From: Clostridium sp. AM30-24
GTDB lineage: Bacteria; Bacillota; Clostridia; Lachnospirales; Lachnospiraceae
Direction of reading: 5' to 3'
Assembly: GCF_003480435.1 (NCBI RefSeq)
Contig: NZ_QUJB01000007.1
Span: 1 to 64,000 of the forward strand
Length of the DNA: 64,000 nt
The translations under genes and the position numbers were made by a program. The notes beneath the pieces are model-generated. The model was not told the DNA's origin, did not search any database, and was given only the letters and a program-made list of their open reading frames with translations. Positions 7,565 to 15,385 of the stretch are shown here, piece by piece. The number at the start of each line of letters is the position of its first letter. Positions within the stretch are counted from its first letter, which is position 1.

Positions 7565-8035
7565 ATGGCACTTTCAGAAAAACTATACGAACACCGAAAG
7601 AAAAGAGCTCTTTCACAGGAGCAGCTTGCCGAGCAATTAGGCGTGTCCAGACAAGCTATATCAAAGTGGGAGTCTGGGAAAGCAGTTCCGGAAACCGATA
7701 CTCTTATTTCAATCAGTAAGTATTTTGATGTTTCACTGGACTATTTGATGAAAGAAGAAAATTCAATATCAGAAAACGCTGTGAGTTTAGAAGTCCATCA
7801 AACTGAGGCAACGAACAAGCGTGAGAAGCGCATCCTTGGTATAGCCACTTGTATCATTGGAGTAGTCTTGTTGATTGCTTGGGGAATTGTATCTGTTTTT
7901 ATGCCGTCTGCATCGGAACAAATTGGAACATCTTCCATGATAACAATAGACGGAAACGGAATTTTCCTACTTATCTGCCTTGTAGCAATTATTGCCGGTG
8001 CTGTTTTGCTCCTTAAAAGTACATCGAACAAATAA
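7565..8035 (+). CDS. XRE-family regulator with C-terminal membrane segments
   Basis: A 156-residue protein. Residues 5-60 form a Cro/C1-type helix-turn-helix (RALSQEQLAEQLGVSRQAISKWE), followed by the common SLDYLMKEE extension, and then two transmembrane segments (about 92-115 and 128-150). This layout is common in Firmicutes; the protein may tie DNA binding to a membrane signal. A strong AAGGAGG precedes the ATG. The next gene, a small membrane protein 11 bases downstream with its own AAGGAGG, is likely co-transcribed and may be a partner. Confidence 0.85.
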   Translation: MALSEKLYEHRKKRALSQEQLAEQLGVSRQAISKWESGKAVPETDTLISISKYFDVSLDYLMKEENSISENAVSLEVHQTEATNKREKRILGIATCIIGVVLLIAWGIVSVFMPSASEQIGTSSMITIDGNGIFLLICLVAIIAGAVLLLKSTSNK

Positions 8036-8046
8036 GGAGGATTTTT

Positions 8047-8265
8047 ATGAAAACTATATCTAATTTGTTTTTGATTTTGGCTGTTCTTCTGTCTGATGTG
8101 ATGTGTGCTGTTGTTGCATATAACTATTGCGACATGATGTGGGGCATCAAATATGCTGGTTATAGTGCTCCAGTCTCGACTGCATTTTTGGTAGCAATTC
8201 CTTTTGCAATTGCTATTGTGGTATGCGTTGTAATTGCGCTGTATTTCAAAAAGAGAATAGGCTAA
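8047..8265 (+). CDS. Small two-span membrane protein
   Basis: A 72-residue protein of unknown function with a hydrophobic segment at about 3-27 and another at about 42-65, ending in a basic tail (YFKKRIG). AAGGAGG lies eight bases before the ATG, so translation is well supported. It follows the membrane-tailed XRE regulator by 11 bases and is probably in the same transcript. No family is recognised. Confidence 0.65.
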   Translation: MKTISNLFLILAVLLSDVMCAVVAYNYCDMMWGIKYAGYSAPVSTAFLVAIPFAIAIVVCVVIALYFKKRIG

Positions 8266-8325
8266 CAACTTCCAGTCTGCCTTTGCCCAACCGCAATCGA
8301 TAGAAGTACAATTTTATATTGGCTC

Positions 8326-8375
8326 TTGACAAGTAACCACTCGGTAACTATAATAAAGTTACCAAGTGGTTACTT
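8326..8375 (+). promoter_or_regulatory. Consensus promoter inside a TetR operator dyad
   Basis: TTGACA (8326-8331), a 17-base spacer and TATAAT (8349-8354) form an exact sigma-A consensus promoter. An 18-bp inverted repeat with one mismatch (8331-8348 and 8358-8375, arms beginning AAGTAACCACT) flanks a 9-base centre that holds the -10 box. TetR-type repressors commonly bind such dyads over their own promoter, so this is very likely the autoregulatory operator of the adjacent tetR gene. Confidence 0.88.
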
Positions 8376-8392
8376 TGTTTAAGGAGAACATT

Positions 8393-9022
8393 ATGATTGA
8401 AGGAACGAAGGAACGGATTTTGAGGATTGCTCTGGAGCTTTTTGCACAGAACGGTTACTTAGGAACATCTATGAATGATATCGCGGGGCAGCTGGGATTT
8501 ACAAAAGCGGCTCTGTATAAGCACTATTCCAGCAAACAGGAAATTCTGGATAAGATCGTGGAACGGATGAACAGGATGGACTATGAGCGTGCCGCGGAAT
8601 ATGAAATGCCGGAAACGGAACCGGACGGCTTTGCGGAAGCTTATCTTCACACGCCGGTTCAAAAAATCCGCACATACAGCATGGCGCAGTTTGACCATTG
8701 GACAAAGGAACCGTTTTCCTCCAATTTCCGCAAAATGCTGACACTGGAGCAATACCGTGATCCAAAGCTCGCACAGCTCCATCACGACTATCTTGCCGGT
8801 GGACCTTTGGAGTATATGGCGGCGATTTTCCGAAAGATGACCGATTCTGATGAGGATGCCATGCAGTTAGCTCTGGAATTCTATGGTCCGATGTATCTTC
8901 TTTACAGCGTTTACGATGGGGCAGAGGAAAAAGAATCGGTATCTTCCTTGCTGGCCGCCCATATTGACCATTTTATATCCAAAGTGGAGTCTGGATACAG
9001 AAAGAACGGAAAAACAACATGA
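8393..9022 (+). CDS. TetR-family repressor
   Basis: A TetR/AcrR regulator of 209 residues. The N-terminal DNA-binding domain (about 3-50) reads KERILRIALELFAQNGYLGTSMNDIA, then the recognition helix region FTKAALYKHYSSK; the rest is an all-helical ligand domain. ATG 8393 is chosen because AAGGAGA lies six bases upstream; an upstream in-frame start would fall inside the operator. It overlaps the FMN reductase gene by four bases, so the repressor and enzyme form one operon under the dyad promoter. The ligand is unknown. Its last 20 residues (HIDHFISKVESGYRKNGK) reappear in the pseudogene near 13010. Confidence 0.9.
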   Translation: MIEGTKERILRIALELFAQNGYLGTSMNDIAGQLGFTKAALYKHYSSKQEILDKIVERMNRMDYERAAEYEMPETEPDGFAEAYLHTPVQKIRTYSMAQFDHWTKEPFSSNFRKMLTLEQYRDPKLAQLHHDYLAGGPLEYMAAIFRKMTDSDEDAMQLALEFYGPMYLLYSVYDGAEEKESVSSLLAAHIDHFISKVESGYRKNGKTT

Positions 9023-9720
9023 ATATTACCGTTATATATTCCACAGGCCGGAAGACGCAGTCATGTACCTATAACATTGCCCGGCTGCTCATCAGGGAGC
9101 TTTTGGCGGACGATGAGCTTTTTGAGTTTCAGCTGCCACGAGACATGCCCCACATTTGCGTGGGATGCTATGCCTGTATCAAAGGACAGGAGCAAAAATG
9201 CGGCGGAGCTTCTGCACTTGCCCCGATCCTTGCTGCCATGGAACGGTCTGAGCTGATCATCTTCTGTACCCCAACGTATGTGTTCCATGCTCCGGGACAG
9301 ATGAAAATACTGCTGGATCATTTCGCGTATCGTTGGCTGATCCACCGGCCGGATCTGTCGTTCATAAAGAAGCAGGCCGTCGTGATCAATACAGCCGGAG
9401 GTGGAGGCATGAGATCCACCGTCCGGGAGATTAAAGACAGCACCGACTACTGGGGGATCGCCAGAACGCATATTCTTTCGCAGAAGGTGTGGGATCATGA
9501 CTGGACAGATCTGCCTGCATCGTTCCGCAGATCAGCAGAAAGGAAGGTGGTGCGGACTGCACGGAATGTCCGGCGCAGAGCCGAACATCTAACACCATCA
9601 TTCAAGGTGAGATGCCTGTTTACATGCTATCAGTTTTTACATAAGAAACAGAAAATGTCTGCGATTGATGATGTCTATTGGCTGGAGAAAGGATATGTCA
9701 CAGGAAAACCGTGGAAGTAA
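9019..9720 (+). CDS. Flavodoxin-fold NAD(P)H-dependent FMN reductase family
   Basis: A 233-residue flavodoxin-fold oxidoreductase. The N-terminal strand and phosphate loop MNITVIYSTGRKTQSCTYN, the Cys motif CVGCYACIKGQ near 49-59, the CTPTYVFHAPGQMKILLDHF segment near 92-111 and INTAGGGGM near 135 are typical of the NADPH-dependent FMN reductase / multimeric flavodoxin WrbA-like group. The C-terminal 80 residues are basic and of unclear role. It overlaps tetR by ATGA and is probably repressed by it, fitting an inducible quinone or nitro-compound reductase, though the substrate is inferred only from family habit. Confidence 0.82.
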   Translation: MNITVIYSTGRKTQSCTYNIARLLIRELLADDELFEFQLPRDMPHICVGCYACIKGQEQKCGGASALAPILAAMERSELIIFCTPTYVFHAPGQMKILLDHFAYRWLIHRPDLSFIKKQAVVINTAGGGGMRSTVREIKDSTDYWGIARTHILSQKVWDHDWTDLPASFRRSAERKVVRTARNVRRRAEHLTPSFKVRCLFTCYQFLHKKQKMSAIDDVYWLEKGYVTGKPWK

Positions 9721-9828
9721 AGCGAAATGGACCAATCTCTTTAGAGCGAGGGATGCTTCTTGTCCAAAGGGCAAGAAGATGGAACAGAGAAAGAGTTTAA
9801 CAACTCGATAGTTATGGAGGTAAACAAA

Positions 9829-10008
9829 GTGACTGATACTAGGTTAAAGGGTATAGCAGTTATACTATTTGGAATACTCTTAAGTGCAAGTGGCGCAGAA
9901 ATGAATCAAACTGTATGGGCAAGTTTTAGCGATTTTCCATTTGCTCTTATCGGGATAATTGTTGGAATTGCTGGGCTTATAATGGTTTTCAAAAACAATA
10001 AAGAATAA
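9829..10008 (+). CDS. Small membrane protein, GTG start
   Basis: The frame is open from 9760, but GGAGG at 9816-9820 is eight bases before GTG 9829, which gives a compact 59-residue protein beginning MTDTRLKGIAVILFG. It has two hydrophobic spans (about 7-22 and 34-53) and a basic end (FKNNKE). No family is recognised. It is a single gene in the accessory region, with a 10-bp hairpin at about 9752-9774 upstream. Confidence 0.5.
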   Translation: MTDTRLKGIAVILFGILLSASGAEMNQTVWASFSDFPFALIGIIVGIAGLIMVFKNNKE

Positions 10009-10051
10009 CCATTCCTATTTTCTGTCAAATCGGAAGTTGCAGGAGATTGCC

Positions 10052-10687
10052 ATGAATAAAATTATATATGTAGAAAATTCAGAAGGAGTGTGCCAAGAAT
10101 CTTATCTTGAAGAATATATAGGAGCATCTGGTGTATGGGCTTTGTATGGAATTGAGAAGAGTAGTGGTCAGGAAAAATGTTTGAACGTTGGTAAAAGCGT
10201 AGATGTAGGAGAAGAAATTCTTTATGATATTGGATGTATGCATTTCTTACCAGTAAGGAAAGACGGTGATACAAAATATATTAACCAATTTAAAGAAGAT
10301 TGTGGCTTTTATTACAAAAAAGGACAAACGGTTGAGTACTTATATCCAGAAATTGCAGAAAAATATCATTCTTTGAAGTTTGTATTGATATACGATAAAA
10401 CTGATAAAGATAAAGAAAGCAGCTATGCAAAACAAGAGCATGCTTGTTATTGGAGAAATGGAGGTGCATTTAGAGAAAAAACAAAAATAGTTAATCTTAA
10501 AGAACAAGTTAAACAACGAATTGGAGATTTATTTCAAGATGGTGGGGAGACTTACACGTGCGATGAATTAATATATACTATATGTTCAGAATTTGGATAT
10601 GAGAAGAGTTGGGCGGTCAGAATACTTAATGAGATGATTGATGAAAACCATCTTATTGAATGTAGTAATAATTGTTATACGAGATGA
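10052..10687 (+). CDS. Uncharacterised protein, possible degenerate GIY-YIG-like fold
   Basis: ATG 10052 has AGGAG nine bases upstream and gives 211 residues. The region of residues 27-55 reads GVWALYGI...CLNVGKSVDVG, which recalls the paired strands of the GIY-YIG nuclease fold, but the catalytic Arg downstream is not evident. The C-terminal 60 residues (YTCDELIYTICSEFGYEKSWAVRILNEMIDENHLIE) look like a winged helix. The gene is AT-rich compared with its surroundings and is flanked by an 11-of-12 inverted repeat (10024-10035 and 10691-10702), consistent with horizontal acquisition. The function is unknown; the fold suggestion is only a guess. Confidence 0.55.
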   Translation: MNKIIYVENSEGVCQESYLEEYIGASGVWALYGIEKSSGQEKCLNVGKSVDVGEEILYDIGCMHFLPVRKDGDTKYINQFKEDCGFYYKKGQTVEYLYPEIAEKYHSLKFVLIYDKTDKDKESSYAKQEHACYWRNGGAFREKTKIVNLKEQVKQRIGDLFQDGGETYTCDELIYTICSEFGYEKSWAVRILNEMIDENHLIECSNNCYTR

Positions 10688-10714
10688 AAATTCCAATTTG
10701 ACGGAGTAATGGAT

Positions 10715-11158
10715 ATGAAAATTCGAGAAGTGAATGAGAATAAAAAGCAGTTTATATCATTATTGTTATTAGCTGATGAACAGGAGAGCATGGTTGATCG
10801 CTATCTTGAAAAAGGAACTATGTATGTGCTTGAAGACAATGATGTAAAAGCTGAATGTGTTGTCACCGATGAAGGTAACGAAATACTTGAAATCAAGAAT
10901 ATCGCAGTTGATCCGGAAAATCAGGGAAAGGGCTATGGCAAAGCACTAATTGATTTTCTTTCCAGTAAATATGCAGATGAATATTCTGTTTTGCAAGTTG
11001 GAACAGGTGACAGTCCATTGACGATACCGTTTTATGAAAAATGCGGATTTGTCCGCTCTCACAATATTCCGAATTTCTTTACGGACAATTATGACCACCC
11101 AATTTATGATGGCGGTGTACAACTAATAGATATGGTATATTTACAAAGACATATATAA
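10715..11158 (+). CDS. GNAT-family N-acetyltransferase
   Basis: A 147-residue acetyl-CoA-dependent acetyltransferase fold protein. The acetyl-CoA loop IKNIAVDPENQGKGYGKALIDFL (about 68-90) and the C-terminal IPFYEKCGFVRSHNIPNFF strand are classical. ATG 10715 is preferred to ATG 10709 because GGAG at 10703-10706 is then eight bases away. It is a lone gene between an unknown AT-rich gene and a DUF4143 ATPase. The substrate cannot be predicted; homologs of this size acetylate small molecules or peptides. Confidence 0.85.
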   Translation: MKIREVNENKKQFISLLLLADEQESMVDRYLEKGTMYVLEDNDVKAECVVTDEGNEILEIKNIAVDPENQGKGYGKALIDFLSSKYADEYSVLQVGTGDSPLTIPFYEKCGFVRSHNIPNFFTDNYDHPIYDGGVQLIDMVYLQRHI

Positions 11159-11221
11159 TTTCCAGTTTCCAGAGTTGGCGATCAGTCATGCTATAATTAG
11201 AAAATGAGATAATTACAATCA

Positions 11222-11267
11222 AGAACGCCGGTGTGGGATTTTGCTCTCCAGTATCGGCGTTCTTGCT
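11222..11267 (+). terminator. Hairpin after the GNAT gene
   Basis: CAAGAACGCCG (11222-11232) pairs perfectly with CGGCGTTCTTG (11257-11267) across a 24-base loop that can pair partly. There is no clean T run after it (CTTCC), so termination is only likely. A TATAAT box occurs just upstream at 11194-11199. Confidence 0.4.
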
Positions 11268-11428
11268 TCCACAGGGGCGTAGGAGTGCAGTCTGCTTCAT
11301 ATCTGTATTAGTGTATTACATAAAAATACGCATATACACATAAAATAGGAATGAATATTGAAACGTATCTTGTTTTGTGATAGAATATCATTACTAAAAA
11401 AGGTGCAAATGCACAGAAACGGAGAGCG

Positions 11429-12685
11429 ATGATGGAGATTAAAAGGGACGCTTACCTGCATCAGTTGATTGAGCGAAAAGATAATGGAATGATAAAGGTA
11501 ATCACCGGCATTCGTAGATGCGGAAAATCCTATTTGCTGTTTACCATCTTTAAGAGATACTTACTGGAGAATGGCGTTGGCTCTGATCATATTATTGAAA
11601 TTGCATTGGATGGTATTGAGAACGAGGAATTAAGAGATCCCAAGATGTGTTTTAAGTACATCAAGGATGCTATGAAGGATGATGGGAAGTATTATCTTCT
11701 TCTGGATGAAGTACAGTTCATGCCCAGATTTGAGGAAGTGCTGAACAGTTTGCTACGCATGAGCAACATTGATGTGTATGTCACCGGAAGTAATTCCAAG
11801 TTTCTGTCCAGTGACATTGTGACCGAGTTCCGTGGCAGAGGTGATGAAATCAGAATCTATCCCCTCTCATTTGCTGAATTTTATTCTGCCTATGATGGTG
11901 ATTATGATGATGCCTGGGATGACTACATGATCTACGGAGGATTGCCGCAGGTTGTTGGTTTCCGGAGCGAACGACAGAAAGCAGACTATTTGAAGAACAT
12001 CTTTGCTAATGTTTATCTGAAGGATGTTATAGAAAGAAATAAAATTCATAATGTGGATGAGATAGGTATTCTGGTTGATGTGCTTGCATCTGCAATCGGT
12101 GCACCGACCAACCCTTCAAAGATTGCTAACACCTTTGCCAGTGAGCGTCAGATGACTTATACCAATAAAACTATTTCAAACCATATTGACTATTTGGCAG
12201 ATGCGTTTTTGATTTCCAAGGCAAGCCGTTACGACATTAAGGGACGAAAATATATCGGCGCAAATCTGAAATATTACTTTACTGATCTGGGCCTGAGAAA
12301 TGCTCGTTTGAATTTTAGACAGCAGGAGCCTACTCATATCATGGAGAACATTGTTTATAACGAGCTGCTGATCCGTGGCTACAATGTTGATGTGGGCGTT
12401 GTGCAGATCTTTGGTAAAGATAAAGAGGGCAAACGTACCCGTAAGCAGTTGGAAGTTGACTTTGTGGTTAACCAAGGCAGCCAGAGGTACTATATTCAGG
12501 TTGCATATGACATGATTTCGGAAGAAAAGCAGACTCAGGAGTTCAACTCTTTGCGTAATATCCCAGACTCTTTCAAGAAGATTGTCATTGTAAATGGCAG
12601 CAAGAAACCTTGGAGAAATGATGAGGGATTTGTCATCATGGGAATGAAGTATTTTCTTTTGAATTCAGATAGTTTAGAATTCTGA
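11429..12685 (+). CDS. AAA ATPase with DUF4143 domain
   Basis: A 418-residue protein of the AAA_14/DUF4143 type. The ATPase half has Walker A GIRRCGKS at 27-34 and Walker B YLLLDEV near 89-95, then VTGSNSKFL (sensor) and GRGDEIRIYPLSFAEF. The C-terminal DUF4143 half contains the KRTRKQLEVDFVV segment, which resembles a PD-(D/E)XK nuclease-like core (E...DF), ending YFLLN. Such genes are abundant, mobile and mostly uncharacterised in gut Firmicutes and Bacteroidota. It is a single gene with GGAGAG upstream and no evident partner. Confidence 0.85.
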   Translation: MMEIKRDAYLHQLIERKDNGMIKVITGIRRCGKSYLLFTIFKRYLLENGVGSDHIIEIALDGIENEELRDPKMCFKYIKDAMKDDGKYYLLLDEVQFMPRFEEVLNSLLRMSNIDVYVTGSNSKFLSSDIVTEFRGRGDEIRIYPLSFAEFYSAYDGDYDDAWDDYMIYGGLPQVVGFRSERQKADYLKNIFANVYLKDVIERNKIHNVDEIGILVDVLASAIGAPTNPSKIANTFASERQMTYTNKTISNHIDYLADAFLISKASRYDIKGRKYIGANLKYYFTDLGLRNARLNFRQQEPTHIMENIVYNELLIRGYNVDVGVVQIFGKDKEGKRTRKQLEVDFVVNQGSQRYYIQVAYDMISEEKQTQEFNSLRNIPDSFKKIVIVNGSKKPWRNDEGFVIMGMKYFLLNSDSLEF

Positions 12686-12731
12686 CATCAGTTATAGATG
12701 AATTAAATCTGGATTGATAGGAGAAAAACAA

Positions 12732-13089
12732 ATAAAAAATATATTGATTATCTCAAGCTCGCCAAGAAAAAAGGAAATTCACAAATCTTATGTGAGCAGT
12801 TCAAAAAGGCACAGAAGCAAAAGGACATCAAGTGAAAATCGTACGTATCATGGAGTAGAATATAGGCTTTTGCTGAGCCTGTGACGGCTGTATGAGAAAT
12901 GGAGGCATCTGTGTATTAAAAGATGATATGGCTGAGATACTTAAACTGTTTCAGAAAGCAGATGTACTTGTACTGGCTACTCCGGCTTATTTTTATGGAA
13001 TCAGTGCCCATATTGCCCATTTCATTTCCAAGGTGGAGTCTGGTTGCAGAAAGAACGGGAAAATTGACCAAACATCCAATAGATGCTAA
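12732..13089 (+). pseudogene. Decayed flavodoxin-type FMN reductase fused to a TetR tail
   Basis: After AGGAG the expected start codon is ATA (12732), followed by KNILIISSSPRKKGNSQI, a textbook NADPH-dependent FMN reductase N-terminus. One frameshift near 12815, an in-frame TAG and an in-frame TGA interrupt the reading that otherwise continues KGHQVKIVRIME.NIGFC.ACDGCMRNGG to LVLATPAYFYGIS. The protein then switches to AHIAHFISKVESGCRKNGK, nearly the same as the C-terminus of the TetR at 8393-9022, not flavodoxin sequence. This is a deletion fusion of an ancestral tetR-reductase pair, later inactivated by point mutations. Only 13 of the last residues are novel. Confidence 0.8.
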
Positions 13090-13128
13090 AATTATGCAAT
13101 AAACATGGAGAAAGTCAGGTGAAGATCG

Positions 13129-13872
13129 ATGAAATATATCCATATCACGAAAGAGAACATTGACAAGGAGCACATCTGCTGCGCTATGTCCGGCAAACAG
13201 GCTCTTGCAAAAAAGGAGTGGCTGAAGCAGCGATTTGATGAGGGACTTGTCTTTTATCGCAGTGAGGAGCGCGGAAAGTGTTTTATCGAATATATTCCGG
13301 CGGAAAATGCATGGGTGCCCATTGAAGCAGACGGCTGGCTTTACATCAACTGCCTGTGGGTTTCCGGCTCGCTGAAGGGACACGGCTATTCCTCAGAACT
13401 GCTTTCCGAGTGTATCCGGGACGCGAAAGAACAGGGAAAGAAAGGCATTTGCATTCTGTGTGCCGAGGGGCGGAAACGGGAATTTTTAGCTGATCCAAAA
13501 TTCTTGAAGTATAAAGGATTCAAGGTCGCGGACGTATCCGACTGCGGGATCAACCTCATGTACATGCCTCTTGCAGAGGATGCAGGGCAGCCGAGATTCA
13601 AAGATTGTGCCAGACACCCGAAAATTGGCGAAAGGGGCTTTGTCCTCTATTACACCGACCAGTGCCCTTTCACCTATTATTGGGTTCCGAAGGTACAGGA
13701 GGCGGCAAAGGAACACGGGATCCCATTTCAAGCAATCCACATTACCGACAAAGAAGCTGCGCAGAATGTACCTGCACCGGTCACCACCTATGCCCTGTTC
13801 CGGGATGGAGAGTTTTTGACTCAGGGCATTCAGTCAGATAAAAAGTTTCTGGCACTGGTGGGCATAAAGTGA
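13129..13872 (+). CDS. GNAT acetyltransferase with YoaP-like C-terminal domain
   Basis: A 247-residue two-domain protein. Residues 1-150 are GNAT-like, with LYINCLWVSGSLKGHGYSSELL (acetyl-CoA loop near 67-88) and KGFKVAD. Residues 160-247 (GFVLYYTDQCPFTYYWVPK... and PVTTYALFRDGEFLT) match the YoaP-like domain found in Bacillus YoaP. The CPFT motif resembles a thioredoxin-fold active-site position with one Cys. AGGTGAAGATCG precedes the ATG. Length is full. It probably acetylates an unknown small molecule. Confidence 0.85.
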   Translation: MKYIHITKENIDKEHICCAMSGKQALAKKEWLKQRFDEGLVFYRSEERGKCFIEYIPAENAWVPIEADGWLYINCLWVSGSLKGHGYSSELLSECIRDAKEQGKKGICILCAEGRKREFLADPKFLKYKGFKVADVSDCGINLMYMPLAEDAGQPRFKDCARHPKIGERGFVLYYTDQCPFTYYWVPKVQEAAKEHGIPFQAIHITDKEAAQNVPAPVTTYALFRDGEFLTQGIQSDKKFLALVGIK

Positions 13873-13941
13873 TGACAGAAACATTTCGTTACGATCAAAA
13901 GGAGCATGTACGAGGGTTGGAAAGTGAGGAAAAGAACATCT

Positions 13942-14040
13942 ATGAAAAGAAATATCATCATTGCGGTGGCAGTCATCGCAGGTATTTTGGCAGCGGTTGC
14001 GATTATTTCAATTTTAGCACAGACACCGGTACCGATCTGA
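13942..14040 (+). CDS. 32-residue hydrophobic peptide or truncated gene start
   Basis: ATG 13942, with AGGAAAAG upstream, encodes MKRNIIIAVAVIAGILAAVA followed by ISILAQTPVPI and TGA at 14038. It is a single membrane span or uncleaved signal-like segment. The same frame stays open for 42 more codons after the stop (to TAA near 14166) without clear protein character. It may be a real membrane peptide or the first exon-like remnant of a lost lipoprotein or secreted gene. The remaining bases between 13873 and 14191 hold nothing else recognisable. Confidence 0.3.
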   Translation: MKRNIIIAVAVIAGILAAVAIISILAQTPVPI

Positions 14041-14191
14041 CGATTCCACACTGCTCATGTGAGAACAGCAGTGGATGCAGCCTGTGCCGGAACACAGCGT
14101 TTACCGGGCAGAGACAGAATCGGAAATGGGATGACAACCCTGCATTCTTATGTTATGCTTGAGACAGAATAAGGAGCAGGAGGAAATTCAG

Positions 14192-15250
14192 ATGGTGAAT
14201 CTATACGGAACGCTGGGACCGGCGTGTGGGAGCGAGAAGGTGCTGGCGGAGATGTTTTCACTGGGAATGACAGGGATGCGGCTGAATCTGTCTCATGTGA
14301 CTCTGGCAGAGTCAGGGGAACTGATCGGAAAGATGAATCGTGCAGCAGAAAAATGTGGAGTGAAACCGCAGCTCCTCGTGGATCTGCAGGGGCCGGAACT
14401 CCGGACCGGGACCGTCGTGGAACCGGTCGCTCTGCGGAATGGGGACATTGTAGAGATCTGTGAGATTTCAGAGAATGTGAAGGCCGGAAGATCCACAAAG
14501 ATCATGCTTCCGGAACTTACACTTCCGTATCTGGTTCCGGGTCAGGAAGTTCTTCTGGACGATGGGAAGATCCATTTAAAAATTGTGGAAAACCCGGTCA
14601 GTATGCCGGAGAATCGTGGAGAAGAGATCGAAAAGAAACGCTGTTTCGCAAAAGTCCTCTGGGGAGGTCTCTTAAAGAGCAGAAAGAGCGTTGCGCTTCC
14701 GGGAGCAAAGATCTATCCGCCGACACTTACAAAAGCAGATCTTGAAAATATTAAGATCGCAAAAGAGATGGGCGTGACAGGTGTCATGCAGCCATTCGTG
14801 AGGGATCACAGAGATTTAGAGTGCGTGAAAAAAACACTTCAGGAAGCAGGAGCGGAGGATATTAGGCTCTTTGCCAAGATCGAAAATATGGATGGTGTCC
14901 GGAAACTGGAGGAACTTTTTCCGGCGGCAGATGAGATCGTGATCGCCAGAGGAGACCTTGGGAATGCTGTACATCTATGGGATCTCCCGGGGGTCCAGCG
15001 TCAGATCTCCGAAAAATGCCGGAAGGCAGGAAAATCATTTATGGTAGTGACACAGATGCTGGCATCCATGGAGTGCAGTCCGGTCCCGACACGCGCAGAA
15101 GTGAACGATATCTTCCATGCAGTACTGGATGGCGCATCCTCGATCATGGTGACCGGCGAGACTGCTGTCGGAGATTATCCGGTGGAAGTGATCCGGTATA
15201 TGGCCAATACCGTAAAAAGTGCAGAGAACTGGATGCAGAAACAGTGCTGA
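14192..15250 (+). CDS. Pyruvate kinase-like protein lacking the C-terminal domain
   Basis: A 352-residue protein with the pyruvate kinase barrel and B domain but no regulatory C-terminal domain (typical enzymes have 470-580 residues). Catalytic features are retained: RLNLSH near 42, DLQGPELRTG near 77, FAKIEN (catalytic Lys and Mg-binding Glu) near 231, IARGDLG (Mg-binding Asp) near 255, VVTQMLASM near 287 and VTGETAVGDYPVE near 321. Usual residues after GDLG differ (NAVHLWDLPGVQRQI). ATG 14192 is chosen for its GCAGGAGG site. It is monocistronic with a strong terminator. It could be a true short pyruvate kinase or a related phosphoenolpyruvate enzyme. Confidence 0.78.
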   Translation: MVNLYGTLGPACGSEKVLAEMFSLGMTGMRLNLSHVTLAESGELIGKMNRAAEKCGVKPQLLVDLQGPELRTGTVVEPVALRNGDIVEICEISENVKAGRSTKIMLPELTLPYLVPGQEVLLDDGKIHLKIVENPVSMPENRGEEIEKKRCFAKVLWGGLLKSRKSVALPGAKIYPPTLTKADLENIKIAKEMGVTGVMQPFVRDHRDLECVKKTLQEAGAEDIRLFAKIENMDGVRKLEELFPAADEIVIARGDLGNAVHLWDLPGVQRQISEKCRKAGKSFMVVTQMLASMECSPVPTRAEVNDIFHAVLDGASSIMVTGETAVGDYPVEVIRYMANTVKSAENWMQKQC

Positions 15251-15304
15251 AAAAGATACGCCTCATTCCTGGCAGAAGAAACTGCCGGAATGAGGCGTAT
15301 CTTT
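15251..15304 (+). terminator. Long terminator hairpin after the pyruvate kinase-like gene
   Basis: An 18-bp perfect stem (15252-15269 with 15287-15304) continues inward as GGCAG/CTGCC past one bulged T. The outer AAAG/CTTT arms make it usable in both directions, so it may also serve the convergent M20 gene. Confidence 0.85.
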
Positions 15305-15385
15305 ATGTAAAGCTCCATAACGGTTCAGCAGGTCGCTGTACCTGCCGCACCAGCTGTGACAGAATATGTGCCGGAAAGCTGCAAT

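Noticed and set aside
7026..8265. A toxin-immunity island based on the SdpI-like gene
   Set aside because: No toxin precursor or SdpR-like repressor is present; SdpI homologs are common outside such systems.
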